Of a stretch of DNA of 64,000 nt, positions 17,737 to 26,757 are shown piece after piece. The position numbers and the translations under genes are program-made. The notes beneath the pieces were generated by a model. The model had not been told where the DNA came from and did not search any database. It saw only the letters and a program-made list of their open reading frames with translations. The DNA comes from Bacteroides uniformis. Lineage in GTDB: Bacteria > Bacteroidota > Bacteroidia > Bacteroidales > Bacteroidaceae. Where the stretch lies: NCBI RefSeq assembly GCF_025147485.1, contig NZ_CP102263.1, forward strand, positions 571,501 to 635,500, in the 5' to 3' direction. The first letter of the stretch is position 1. Each line of letters begins with the position of its first letter.

Positions 17737-18576
17737 ATGAAACAGACATTACCTTCTGCAGCCGGTCCCATCGGAATATTCGATTCCGGATATGGCGGAC
17801 TGACCATCCTGAGCAAGATACGGGAAGCCCTTCCCCAATATGATTACATTTATCTGGGCGACAACGCGCGCGCGCCTTACGGAACCCGCTCGTTCGAGAT
17901 TGTCTATGAGTTCACCTTGCAGGCAGTCACCAAACTGTTCGAGATGGGTTGTCACCTCGTCATTCTGGCATGCAATACAGCTTCGGCAAAAGCTCTGCGC
18001 AACATACAAATGAATGATTTGCCTCGCCTCGACCCTATGCGCCGTGTGTTGGGAGTAATTCGCCCAACCGTAGAATGCATAGGGAACATTACCCAAAGCC
18101 GCCATGTGGGAGTGCTTGCCACGGCAGGAACCATCAAGTCTGAATCCTATCCGTTGGAAGTGCATAAACTCTTCCCCGACATCAAAGTGAGCGGTGAAGC
18201 CTGCCCTCTATGGGTATCCCTCGTAGAAAACAATGAGGCACAAGGTGAGGGTACTGACTACTTCATACGCAAAAACATCGGCAACCTGCTGGCCAAAGAC
18301 ACGCAGATAGACACCGTCATTCTGGGCTGCACGCACTTCCCGTTGCTGCTGCCCAAGATACAGCAATACATGCCCGACGGCATCACGACCGTCACTCAGG
18401 GGGAACTGGTAGCAGACAGCCTGAAAGACTATCTTCACCGCCATCCGGAAATGGACAAAAAATGTACCAAAGGTGGAAGATGCGTCTACCGCACCACGGA
18501 ATCGGAGGAGAAATTCACAGAATCGGCTTCTACTTTCCTGAATGAATCGATAAGAGTTGAGAGGATTGAACTATAA
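17737..18576 (+). CDS. murI: Glutamate racemase
   Basis: Makes D-glutamate for peptidoglycan. 279 aa with IGIFDSGYGGLT near residues 12-23, the first catalytic cysteine in LACNTASA (C79) and the second in LGCTHFPLL near residue 198. Flanked by its own -7 box and by the promoter of the DUF2007-proBA unit. Confidence 0.95.
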   Translation: MKQTLPSAAGPIGIFDSGYGGLTILSKIREALPQYDYIYLGDNARAPYGTRSFEIVYEFTLQAVTKLFEMGCHLVILACNTASAKALRNIQMNDLPRLDPMRRVLGVIRPTVECIGNITQSRHVGVLATAGTIKSESYPLEVHKLFPDIKVSGEACPLWVSLVENNEAQGEGTDYFIRKNIGNLLAKDTQIDTVILGCTHFPLLLPKIQQYMPDGITTVTQGELVADSLKDYLHRHPEMDKKCTKGGRCVYRTTESEEKFTESASTFLNESIRVERIEL

Positions 18577-18613
18577 ATTCGTCAGCATTAAACATTAAAA
18601 CAAAAACATTTGT

Positions 18614-18621
18614 TATATTTG
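18614..18621 (+). promoter_or_regulatory. -7 box of the DUF2007-proB-proA-argF' unit
   Basis: TATATTTG, 30 bp before the DUF2007 ATG. The -33 element is not clear. Confidence 0.45.
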
Positions 18622-18651
18622 TAAGACAGAAACCTCTAAATTCATACCATC

Positions 18652-18891
18652 ATGAAAGAAGAAGACAAAAGCAAACTCGTTGAGGTGTTCACCGGTTCAC
18701 CGTGGGAAGCAGAACTCGTAAAGAGCCTGCTGGGAAATAGTGATATTGAAGCTGTAACAAAAGACGGAATGGTAGTAAACGTTGTACTGCCTGCCACTGC
18801 GGTAGATGTTTCCGTTCTCGTCAATGAGAAGGACTACGAAGCCGCCATGGAAGTAGTCCGTGAATACGAAAAGAGAGAAAATGGAGATTGA
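18652..18891 (+). CDS. DUF2007 family small protein
   Basis: A 79-aa protein of the DUF2007 (putative signal-transducing) family. It contains VEVFTGSPWEAELVKSLLG and ends in VREYEKRENGD, with a ferredoxin-like beta-alpha-beta pattern and no membrane segment. The function is unknown. It overlaps the proB ATG by 11 bp, so the two are translated from one message. Confidence 0.75.
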   Translation: MKEEDKSKLVEVFTGSPWEAELVKSLLGNSDIEAVTKDGMVVNVVLPATAVDVSVLVNEKDYEAAMEVVREYEKRENGD

Positions 18892-19960
18892 TTTCAATAG
18901 AATTGCTGTCAAGGTAGGCAGCAATGTTTTAACACGTCGTGACGGCACTCTCGACGTCACCCGCATGTCCGCTTTGGTGGACCAGATAGCCGAGCTGCAC
19001 AAGGCCGGCATAGAAATAATACTTGTTTCTTCCGGAGCCGTTGCTTCGGGACGTAGTGAAGTGCACCCCACCAAGAAGTTGGACAGCGTAGACCAGCGCC
19101 AGCTCTTTTCCGCTGTAGGGCAGGCCAAACTCATCAACCGCTACTACGAGCTGTTCCGGGAGCATGGCATCCCCGTGGGACAAGTGCTCACAATGAAAGA
19201 GAACTTTTCCACCCGCCGCCATTACCTCAACCAGAAAAACTGTATGACCGTAATGCTGGAGAACGGCGTCATTCCTATTGTCAATGAGAACGACACCATC
19301 TCCGTAAGTGAACTGATGTTCACCGACAACGATGAGCTGTCCGGCCTGATAGCCTCCATGATGGATGCCCAGGCACTAATCATTCTCAGCAATATAGACG
19401 GTATCTACAACGGTTCACCCGCCGACCCGGAGTCTCAAGTCATCCGTGAAATAGAACAAGGCAAAGACCTCTCCTCCTACATACAAACTTCCAAATCCAG
19501 CTTCGGACGCGGCGGCATGCTGACAAAAACCAACATTGCCCGCAAAGTGGCGGATGAGGGCATCACAGTAATCATAGCCAACGGGAAGCGGGACAACATC
19601 CTCGTGAAAATAATGAATAATGAAGAATTAAACTATACCCGTTTCATTCCGTCTCCGGAACCGGTATCGAGCATCAAGAAATGGATTGCGCACAGCGAAG
19701 GGTTTGCCAAAGGCGAACTGCACATCAATCATTGTGCCACCGAACTGCTCTTCTCGGACAAAGCAGTAAGCATCCTACCGGTAGGCATCACTGACGTTAT
19801 AGGCGAGTTCGAGAAGGACGACATCGTACGGATTATCGACTTCGGCGGTAAACCCATCGGTGTGGGAAAAGCCAACTGTGACTCCAGCCAGGCACGGGAA
19901 ACAATGGGAAAACATGGAAAGAAACCCGTAGTGCACTACGACTACCTATATATAGAATAG
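18881..19960 (+). CDS. proB: Glutamate 5-kinase
   Basis: Phosphorylates glutamate for proline synthesis. The ATG at 18881 (MEIDFNRIAVKVGSN) is preferred over a GTG at 18860 deep inside DUF2007. The 359-aa protein has an amino-acid-kinase domain (VKVGSNVLTRRDG, SSGAVASGR, NENDTISVSE, FGRGGMLTK) and a C-terminal PUA domain (about 275-355). Second gene of the unit, followed by proA after 66 bp. Confidence 0.94.
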   Translation: MEIDFNRIAVKVGSNVLTRRDGTLDVTRMSALVDQIAELHKAGIEIILVSSGAVASGRSEVHPTKKLDSVDQRQLFSAVGQAKLINRYYELFREHGIPVGQVLTMKENFSTRRHYLNQKNCMTVMLENGVIPIVNENDTISVSELMFTDNDELSGLIASMMDAQALIILSNIDGIYNGSPADPESQVIREIEQGKDLSSYIQTSKSSFGRGGMLTKTNIARKVADEGITVIIANGKRDNILVKIMNNEELNYTRFIPSPEPVSSIKKWIAHSEGFAKGELHINHCATELLFSDKAVSILPVGITDVIGEFEKDDIVRIIDFGGKPIGVGKANCDSSQARETMGKHGKKPVVHYDYLYIE

Positions 19961-20026
19961 GACACAGACGGATACTATCCACGATATTCATACTTGCATA
20001 TTTATCACTCTATACTCAGTAAGAAA

Positions 20027-21274
20027 ATGAACTTAAACAAAACTTTTGTCGCCGTACAAGATGCCAGCCGTAACATGCTAGCGTTAAGCGACAAAGAAAT
20101 CAACCAAATATTACTGGCTGTTGCAGACGCTGCCATAAACAAAACAGACTTCATTCTGAGTGAAAACCAGAAGGATTTGGAGCGTATGCCTTCTACCGAC
20201 CCTAAATACGACCGCCTGAAACTGACAAAAAGCCGTTTGCAGGACATCGCTGCGGACATCCGCAACGTAGCCGCCCTCCCTTCTCCTTTGGGAAAAGTCC
20301 TTAAAGAGAACGTATTACCCAACGGATTGAAGATAAAAAGGGTCAGTGTACCTTTCGGTGTCATAGGCATTATCTACGAAGCCCGTCCCAACGTCAGTTT
20401 CGATGTATTCTCACTCTGCCTTAAAAGCGGCAATGCCTGTATTCTGAAAGGCGGAAGCGATGCAGACTATTCCAACCGTGCCATAATCAGCGTGATACAC
20501 GAGGTACTGGAGCATTTCAACGTAGATACACATATCGTGGAACTGCTTCCTGCCGACAGAGAGGCGACTGCCGAACTACTGCATGCCAACGATTATGTAG
20601 ATTTGATAATTCCGCGCGGCAGCAGCAGCCTGATAAACTTCGTACGCCAGAATGCCACAGTACCGGTTATAGAGACAGGTGCCGGCGTATGCCATACGTT
20701 CTTCGACCGCTATGGCGATATAAGCATAGGTCCATCTATCATTGCCAATGCAAAGACACGCCGGGTCAGTGTATGCAACGCTTTGGATTGCCTGATTATC
20801 GAAGCCGACAGCCTGGCTAATTTGCCCGACCTATGCCTGCCGCTGCAATCAAGCAATGTAGAGATATTTGCCGATGAACCCGCCTACCACAGTCTGCGTG
20901 ACAAATATCCCGTCGAGCTGTTGAGACTTGCCACTGAAGACTGCTACGGCAGAGAGTTTCTGGACTACAAGATGGCCATTAAAACCGTGAATTCTTTCCA
21001 GGAAGCATTGGCACATATCCGGAAGTACGGTTCCAAACATAGCGAATGCATCATTACGGACGACAAGACACGTGCCGAATGGTTCTGCCGGGAAGTGGAC
21101 GCCGCTTGCGTATACGTCAATGCACCGACCTCTTTCACCGACGGCGCACAATTCGGACTCGGTGCCGAGATTGGCATCAGCACCCAGAAGCTACACGCCC
21201 GCGGTCCGATGGCTCTGGAAGAAATCACCACATACAAATGGATTGTCGAAGGTTCCGGACAGACCAGACCTTGA
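20027..21274 (+). CDS. proA: Glutamate-5-semialdehyde dehydrogenase (gamma-glutamyl phosphate reductase)
   Basis: Reduces gamma-glutamyl phosphate to the semialdehyde that cyclises to pyrroline-5-carboxylate. The ATG at 20027 is chosen over an upstream TTG. The 415-aa protein shows the [15 protein letters not shown] block, ILKGGSDA, the catalytic cysteine in [10 protein letters not shown] and the C-terminal [19 protein letters not shown]. Confidence 0.95.
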   Translation: MNLNKTFVAVQDASRNMLALSDKEINQILLAVADAAINKTDFILSENQKDLERMPSTDPKYDRLKLTKSRLQDIAADIRNVAALPSPLGKVLKENVLPNGLKIKRVSVPFGVIGIIYEARPNVSFDVFSLCLKSGNACILKGGSDADYSNRAIISVIHEVLEHFNVDTHIVELLPADREATAELLHANDYVDLIIPRGSSSLINFVRQNATVPVIETGAGVCHTFFDRYGDISIGPSIIANAKTRRVSVCNALDCLIIEADSLANLPDLCLPLQSSNVEIFADEPAYHSLRDKYPVELLRLATEDCYGREFLDYKMAIKTVNSFQEALAHIRKYGSKHSECIITDDKTRAEWFCREVDAACVYVNAPTSFTDGAQFGLGAEIGISTQKLHARGPMALEEITTYKWIVEGSGQTRP

Positions 21275-21318
21275 CAGCCGAATAACAAAGATATAGATAC
21301 ACTAAAAAGACTGTAAAT

Positions 21319-22272
21319 ATGAAGAACTTTACTTGCGTGCAGGACATCGGTAACCTGAAGTCTGCACTGGACGAAGCATTCGAGATTAAAAAAGACCGTT
21401 TCAAATATGTGGAACTGGGACGTAACAAAACGCTGATGATGATTTTCTTCAACTCCAGCCTGCGTACCCGCCTCAGTACACAGAAGGCTGCATTGAATCT
21501 GGGCATGAACGTAATTGTACTGGACATCAACCAGGGAGCCTGGAAACTGGAGACAGAGCGTGGTGTCATCATGGACGGTGACAAACCGGAACACTTACTG
21601 GAAGCCATTCCCGTGATGGGCTGCTATTGCGACGTCATCGGCGTACGTTCTTTTGCACGCTTCGAAAATAAGGAAGACGATTACAACGAAGTGATACTGG
21701 AGCAGTTCATCAAGCATTCCGGCCGGCCGGTATTCTCCATGGAGGCTGCCACACGCCATCCGCTGCAGAGTTTTGCCGACCTGATAACCATTGAGGAATA
21801 TAAGAAGACGGCACGCCCCAAAGTAGTGATGACATGGGCTCCACATCCGCGTCCATTGCCCCAGGCTGTCCCCAACTCCTTTGCCGAATGGATGAATGCA
21901 ACTGATTATGACTTTGTGATTACACATCCCGAAGGTTATGAACTCGACCCCAAGTTCGTAGGAAATGCCCGCGTAGAATATGACCAGATGAAAGCTTTTG
22001 AAGGAGCCGATTTTGTCTATGCCAAGAACTGGGCGGCCTATACAGGCGACAACTACGGACAAATATTGAGCAAAGACCGCACCTGGACAGTAGGCGAGCG
22101 CCAGATGGCCGTTACCAACAATGCCTACTTCATGCACTGCCTGCCGGTTCGACGCAACATGATTGTGACGGATGATGTGATAGAAAGCCCGCAGTCCATC
22201 GTAATCCCCGAAGCGGCCAACCGGGAGATTTCAGCAACAGTGGTGCTAAAGAGACTGCTTGAAAGCCTCTAA
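21319..22272 (+). CDS. argF': N-succinylornithine carbamoyltransferase
   Basis: A 317-aa aspartate/ornithine carbamoyltransferase family enzyme. It keeps the carbamoyl-phosphate loop (SSLRTR, residues 46-51) and HCLPVRR. Residue 90 is proline in GDKPEH; in published work on B. fragilis SOTCase, Pro90 (Glu92 in the Xanthomonas enzyme) decides succinyl over acetyl substrate, so I assign it as succinylornithine-specific. It yields N-succinylcitrulline in Bacteroides arginine synthesis. Last gene of a unit with proBA. Confidence 0.9.
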   Translation: MKNFTCVQDIGNLKSALDEAFEIKKDRFKYVELGRNKTLMMIFFNSSLRTRLSTQKAALNLGMNVIVLDINQGAWKLETERGVIMDGDKPEHLLEAIPVMGCYCDVIGVRSFARFENKEDDYNEVILEQFIKHSGRPVFSMEAATRHPLQSFADLITIEEYKKTARPKVVMTWAPHPRPLPQAVPNSFAEWMNATDYDFVITHPEGYELDPKFVGNARVEYDQMKAFEGADFVYAKNWAAYTGDNYGQILSKDRTWTVGERQMAVTNNAYFMHCLPVRRNMIVTDDVIESPQSIVIPEAANREISATVVLKRLLESL

Positions 22273-22293
22273 CCAGAGGACAAGACTACTTTA

Positions 22294-22382
22294 TTCTTTT
22301 TAGGCGCGGATTACGCGGAAAACGCGGATTCTTTTCTTAAATTTTTTCCGTGAAATCCGCGTAATCCTCGCCTAAAAAGAAA
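22294..22382. terminator. Bidirectional terminator / long inverted repeat
   Basis: Arms of about 26 bp (22294-22319 and 22356-22382) are nearly perfect complements, built on TTTTTAGGCGCGGATTACG and its reverse. They carry A/T runs outside, so it can end argF' on the plus strand and the rhodanese gene on the minus strand. The loop again contains a GCGGATT copy. Confidence 0.75.
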
Positions 22383-22413
22383 TTATAGCAAATGCATTTC
22401 AGCTACACCGCTA

Positions 22414-22812
22414 TTACTTTTCCACTTCTTTGCCCGCTTCTTCCCAACCGATGAAACCTTTGTCAAGGTCATAGATTATATATCCTTTTTTGCTCAGTAT
22501 GGCAGCGGCCTTTTTACTACGCTTACCACTACGACAATATACTGCAACCGGTTTGTCCTTCTGCAAAGTGGAGTCGGCCATCGTTTCAAACGACTCATCC
22601 AGCACATTGATATTGATACTATGGGGCACGTGTCCTTCCGAGTATTCGGCAACAGTACGCACATCCAGAAGCTGCACCTCCGGATTGGCTATCAATGTGG
22701 AAAAGTCATCTACCGAAACAGACTTGAACTGTCCCTCCTTCTGCTGGCAGGAAAAGAGGGTGGTAAAAACGAGGCAAAGGCCCGCGAACAATGTCTTCAT
22801 CGAATATTTCAT
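22414..22812 (-). CDS. Rhodanese-domain lipoprotein
   Basis: 132 aa from the ATG at 22812 (a second ATG at 22800 gives 128 aa). It has a lipoprotein signal peptide ending at LFSC, then a single rhodanese domain with the active-site loop YCRSGKRS. Such proteins transfer or bind sulfane sulfur in the periplasm. The start is 1 bp from the stop of the NigD-like gene, so translation is probably coupled. Confidence 0.82.
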   Translation of the reverse strand: MKYSMKTLFAGLCLVFTTLFSCQQKEGQFKSVSVDDFSTLIANPEVQLLDVRTVAEYSEGHVPHSININVLDESFETMADSTLQKDKPVAVYCRSGKRSKKAAAILSKKGYIIYDLDKGFIGWEEAGKEVEK

Positions 22813-22813
22813 T

Positions 22814-23482
22814 TTAGTCAGGGTTATAAACAAAATCGTAAGTCTTGATGTCACCGGAATAAGTGTGCACACTGAAATGAACCATAACCTTCTGTATATC
22901 CTCTGCCGCATACTGCCGCAAAGGTACGGAAGCGTAGGCACGCCTGGTATAAGACACCACCTCCTCCTTTGCGTCATGATACAGCGTCAGATATACTTCA
23001 CTACACCCGGTAGCAGTATCCACAATCACTTCATCCTCAATAAAATGGAACTTATGTTCACCATTCTCATTGACTATCAGTGTCATATTGAGATAGTCGA
23101 GTCCCATCCAGATACCCAGTACATCAGTAGGGTCTGTCTTGACGCCCTCCTCGAACTTGTCGACCGTTTGGGGAACGACAGAAAGAACACCGCTCAAGGC
23201 ATACAGCACCGCACCGGCAGTTCCATCGGCAGTTACCTCCGAAGCATAATTACTGATGACACGTACCGAAGCGTTTGCCTCTATTTTCGTCTTTGTCTTG
23301 TCCTCCACTACCGGCAAGGTTTCCCCTTCATCCGTCACAACAGACCGCAGATAGCCGTCAGCCCCCGAAAAGGCAGTCAAGAATTCCAGCTTCACGGAAG
23401 GATAATGATAATCATCATCGCCACAACCAGCCAACAGACAGGCCAATAAAGGCAAAAGCCACCAATCACAGTACTTCTTCAT
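22814..23482 (-). CDS. NigD-like lipoprotein
   Basis: 222 aa with a lipoprotein signal (LLAGCGDDD, Cys near residue 20 and an acidic tail suiting surface export). It resembles the NigD family: an N-terminal OB-like domain with GADGYLRSVVTDEGETL, and a C-terminal beta-sandwich domain. NigD proteins are known from the B. fragilis bacteriocin-type nigABCD context, but here the gene lies in a housekeeping operon and its role is unknown. Confidence 0.75.
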   Translation of the reverse strand: MKKYCDWWLLPLLACLLAGCGDDDYHYPSVKLEFLTAFSGADGYLRSVVTDEGETLPVVEDKTKTKIEANASVRVISNYASEVTADGTAGAVLYALSGVLSVVPQTVDKFEEGVKTDPTDVLGIWMGLDYLNMTLIVNENGEHKFHFIEDEVIVDTATGCSEVYLTLYHDAKEEVVSYTRRAYASVPLRQYAAEDIQKVMVHFSVHTYSGDIKTYDFVYNPD

Positions 23483-23486
23483 GTAT

Positions 23487-24644
23487 TCATTCTTTTATAG
23501 CCGCCAGATAATTCTTCAACGGGTTGGCATACATCAGCAGCATTTTTCCGCGCAGAAAGTCCACGTCCTTATTAGGAATGGAGATACGCTCCAACTGTTG
23601 TTCTATATAGGCCGTGAAGCGCTGCTTATCCTCGGCAGTGTAATGGTCGGAAAAATCCTCCTTCCCCTCGAGAAGGTCGTGTGCCACATAATTATTGGGA
23701 TACATCCGGTAACTGGCATGAATGCGTTTGTCTATCAGTGCAGACATGCGTGCAAAGAGTTCGGGCTTCGGAAGTGAACGGTCCATCTTCGCCAATTCAT
23801 CATTCATGCAGGCACCCGTCTGGAAATGTACCCGCCCTTTATAGCCGAACAGTCCGGTCTGCATATTCAGCAAGTCGTCAGCCGTCGTTTTCTTATAGCC
23901 TTCAATGTCCCGTTTCAGTTGGAACTCCTGCGCTTTCAGGAAGTCGCAAGGGTCGTATTCATAGGAAATGGCAAGCGGAGCTATATTCATTTCCATTAAG
24001 CGGTCAATGACGTCGCCTTCACCGCCTATTGCCAGCATCTTCAGCACACTGTCCTGCGTGCGGTCGTTGGAATCCTTGGCACGCCCTTCACGTTGTGCAA
24101 TCCAGATAGACTGTTTCTTCTCACTGATGGTATAATGCATATAGCGGGACATGCGTGCGGAAGCCTCCAGCATCTGGCGCATGGTCAACGCACGCAGCAC
24201 GATGAAGGACTTGTTGACACGCACGAATTTCTTAATCCACGGATAGACAAGCAGGTTGTCGCCAATGGCTATCTCTACCGTATCCATACCCTGGTCTACC
24301 AAAAGAATGGACAAGAAACCGGAATCGAGAATAATGTCGCGATGATTGGAGATATAGGTATACGCCGCCGACTTGTCTGCCGGCAACGCGGTATGGTCCA
24401 AAGTCAATCCATCCGTAGCCTCCTTCGCCAATTTCCACAGAAGCCCATAGCAGAAGGTCTTCTGAAATTCCAGCTTGGTTTTACACGCGCGCATTTTCTG
24501 CGACCAGACTTCAAAAGGTACACCAGGCATCACAGTATCCACTGCCTGCCGGAACGCCGCATCGGCAATCAGTTCCTCATAGACTTGAGGAAGTTCCTCA
24601 TCATGATAAGGACGGATTTCATCAAATTCCACGTTCGCATTCAT
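23487..24644 (-). CDS. 1-acylglycerol-3-phosphate acyltransferase-like protein
   Basis: A 385-aa acyltransferase-family protein. NHRDIILD at residues 100-107 is the catalytic His-x-Asp block I of PlsC-like enzymes in a longer-spaced variant, and QREGRAKDSND resembles the block III phosphate-binding motif. No signal peptide is seen. It may acylate glycerophosphate or another lipid precursor; the acceptor is not clear. It lies 12 bp after ddl and 4 bp before the nigD-like gene. Confidence 0.72.
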   Translation of the reverse strand: MNANVEFDEIRPYHDEELPQVYEELIADAAFRQAVDTVMPGVPFEVWSQKMRACKTKLEFQKTFCYGLLWKLAKEATDGLTLDHTALPADKSAAYTYISNHRDIILDSGFLSILLVDQGMDTVEIAIGDNLLVYPWIKKFVRVNKSFIVLRALTMRQMLEASARMSRYMHYTISEKKQSIWIAQREGRAKDSNDRTQDSVLKMLAIGGEGDVIDRLMEMNIAPLAISYEYDPCDFLKAQEFQLKRDIEGYKKTTADDLLNMQTGLFGYKGRVHFQTGACMNDELAKMDRSLPKPELFARMSALIDKRIHASYRMYPNNYVAHDLLEGKEDFSDHYTAEDKQRFTAYIEQQLERISIPNKDVDFLRGKMLLMYANPLKNYLAAIKE

Positions 24645-24656
24645 AATGAATAATGA

Positions 24657-25637
24657 TTAATCCTTAAACTTGTTTTCTATAATATCTGTCATTACATCCT
24701 TCATCTCCATTCCGGCAGCACGAACCTGCTGGGGAATAAAGCTGGTGGCAGTCATTCCGGGGGTGGTATTCACCTCCAGCAGATTGATTTTTTCCCCTTC
24801 GGTAATGATATAGTCCACGCGGATAATGCCATAGGCCCCGAGTATATCATAAATGGCAGAAGTCAGCGTCTGCACCCGGCGGGTCAAATCGTCCGAGATG
24901 CGGGCGGGAGTAATCTCGTCAGACGCACCATTATACTTAGCTTCATAATCGAAGTACTCGTTGTGGCTCACCACCTCCGTAATGGGGAACACTACGGACT
25001 TGTCTTTTGTTTTGTAACAGCCGCAGGTAATCTCGGTTCCGTCCATAAAGGCCTCCACCAGTACTTCCTGCGCTTCCGCAAATGCCTTGGCTATGGCAGG
25101 TTGTATCTGCTCTTTCGCCGTCACCTTGGTCACGCCGAAGCTGGAACCTCCCAAGCTGGGCTTAATGAAGCAAGGCAGACCGATTTTCTCCATCACATCT
25201 TCATCCGTTACCGACTGTCCGCCGCGCAGCAACAACGATTCGGCAATGCGCACACCGAAACCTTTCAGATACTGGTTGCAGGCAAACTTATCGTACGTGA
25301 GCGACGCTGCCAGTACTCCGCAACACGAATAAGGGATGTGGAGCATATCAAAATAGCCCTGCAGACGGCCGTCCTCACCCGGAGTTCCGTGGATGGTGAT
25401 ATAGGCAAAGTCGAATGTCACTTTCTCGCCATCCAGCACGAAGCTGAAGTCATTGCGGTCTACCGGAGTCTTAGCGCCGTCGGGCAGCTGTACATGCCAG
25501 TCCAGTCCGTGCATTTCTACAATATATAAGGTATACTTCTCCTTGTCGATGAAGGAGTAAATCCCCTGTGCACTACGCAGGGAGACGTGGAATTCGGAGG
25601 TATCTCCTCCGGCTACAATAGCAATCGTGCGTTTCAT
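24657..25637 (-). CDS. ddl: D-alanine--D-alanine ligase
   Basis: ATP-grasp ligase of 326 aa that makes D-Ala-D-Ala for the peptidoglycan stem. It contains IHGTPGEDGRLQGYFD, the FIKPSLGGSSFGVTKV ATP-binding strand and the C-terminal LLEVNTTPGMTATSF. The ATG overlaps the rluD stop by 4 bp (ATGA). Confidence 0.95.
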   Translation of the reverse strand: MKRTIAIVAGGDTSEFHVSLRSAQGIYSFIDKEKYTLYIVEMHGLDWHVQLPDGAKTPVDRNDFSFVLDGEKVTFDFAYITIHGTPGEDGRLQGYFDMLHIPYSCCGVLAASLTYDKFACNQYLKGFGVRIAESLLLRGGQSVTDEDVMEKIGLPCFIKPSLGGSSFGVTKVTAKEQIQPAIAKAFAEAQEVLVEAFMDGTEITCGCYKTKDKSVVFPITEVVSHNEYFDYEAKYNGASDEITPARISDDLTRRVQTLTSAIYDILGAYGIIRVDYIITEGEKINLLEVNTTPGMTATSFIPQQVRAAGMEMKDVMTDIIENKFKD

Positions 25638-26704
25638 TCTAATTCTCTGTTACTGATATAGCCTCTCCATTTGTCTATCAGCCGGGTCATGTCATCGGGC
25701 AATTCCGAAGTGAAGTACATTTCTTCTCCGGTGACGGGATGCACAAACCCCAGCGTCATGGCATGCAATGCCTGCCGCGGACAAGTGTCGAAGCAGTTGT
25801 TTACAAATTGTTTGTATTTAGCGAAGTGGGTTCCTTTCAGGATTTCGTGTCCACCGTAACGTTCGTCGTTGAAAAGTATGTGTCCGATGTGCTTCATGTG
25901 CACACGGATTTGATGGGTGCGTCCCGTTTCAAGGATACATTCCACCAGTGTGACGTATCCCAAACGTTCGAGCACCCGGTAATGGGTGACGGCATGCTTT
26001 CCCTGGTCGTCGGGGAGGACGGTCATCTGCATGCGGTCTCTGGGATTACGACCGATATTGCCGACAACGGTCCCTTCATCCTGCTCTACATTTCCCCAGA
26101 CCAGCGCCCGGTAACGGCGTTTTGTCGTCTTGTTGAAGAACTGGTTGCCGAGATTCGTCTTGGCATCCGGAGTCTTGGCTATCACCAGCAGGCCGGAGGT
26201 GTCCTTGTCGATGCGGTGCACCAGTCCCACATGCGGGTCATTGGCATCATAATCGGGATTATCCTTCATATGCCAGGCTATGGCGTTGACAAGCGTACCG
26301 TGATAGTTGCCATGACCGGGGTGCACCACCAGACCGGCAGGTTTGTTCACTACCATCAGATACTTGTCCTCATATACTATATCAAGGGGGATGTCTTCGG
26401 GGATGACTTCATTCTCATAGCGTGGACGGTCCATCATCACAGTGATTACATCCATCGGCTTCACCTTATAGCTGCTTTTCACAGCCTTGCCGTTCGCCAT
26501 CACGAAGCCTGCATCGGCAGCCTTCTGGATGCGATTACGCGAGGAGTTCGTCAAGCGGTCGAACAGATACTTGTCCACCCGCACCATCTCCTGCCCCTTG
26601 TCCACCACCACACGGAAGTGTTCATAGAGTTGCGCCTCGTCACCCACCGGCTCTACGTCGTCCAGCTCATCATTATCTATATCATCCGGCAATTCTTCTA
26701 TCAT
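25634..26704 (-). CDS. rluD: RluD-family 23S rRNA pseudouridine synthase
   Basis: 356 aa from the ATG at 26704 (a GTG precedes it). It has an acidic N-terminal leader, an S4 RNA-binding domain (about residues 42-88) and the catalytic domain with HRIDKDTSG, whose Asp at about residue 166 is the nucleophile. It probably modifies helix 69 positions of 23S rRNA; RluD versus RluC specificity cannot be set by eye. Confidence 0.88.
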   Translation of the reverse strand: MIEELPDDIDNDELDDVEPVGDEAQLYEHFRVVVDKGQEMVRVDKYLFDRLTNSSRNRIQKAADAGFVMANGKAVKSSYKVKPMDVITVMMDRPRYENEVIPEDIPLDIVYEDKYLMVVNKPAGLVVHPGHGNYHGTLVNAIAWHMKDNPDYDANDPHVGLVHRIDKDTSGLLVIAKTPDAKTNLGNQFFNKTTKRRYRALVWGNVEQDEGTVVGNIGRNPRDRMQMTVLPDDQGKHAVTHYRVLERLGYVTLVECILETGRTHQIRVHMKHIGHILFNDERYGGHEILKGTHFAKYKQFVNNCFDTCPRQALHAMTLGFVHPVTGEEMYFTSELPDDMTRLIDKWRGYISNRELE

Positions 26705-26707
26705 CAC

Positions 26708-26742
26708 GGCATTTACAATTTGACTATTTACAATTTACGATT
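26708..26742. repeat. TTTACAATTTGACTATTTACAATTT intergenic repeat
   Basis: The short gap between the PASTA gene and rluD holds two copies of TTTACAATTT around GACTA. It is the same low-complexity family as at 13758 and 55022. Confidence 0.5.
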
Positions 26743-26757
26743 GGAGTCAGATGTTTA

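Noticed and set aside
22490..23449. Plus-strand open frame of 319 codons
   Set aside because: It crosses two clear minus-strand lipoprotein genes and has no recognisable domain.
22814..23482. Bacteriocin (nig) locus
   Set aside because: A NigD-like protein alone does not make the locus; neighbours are housekeeping genes.
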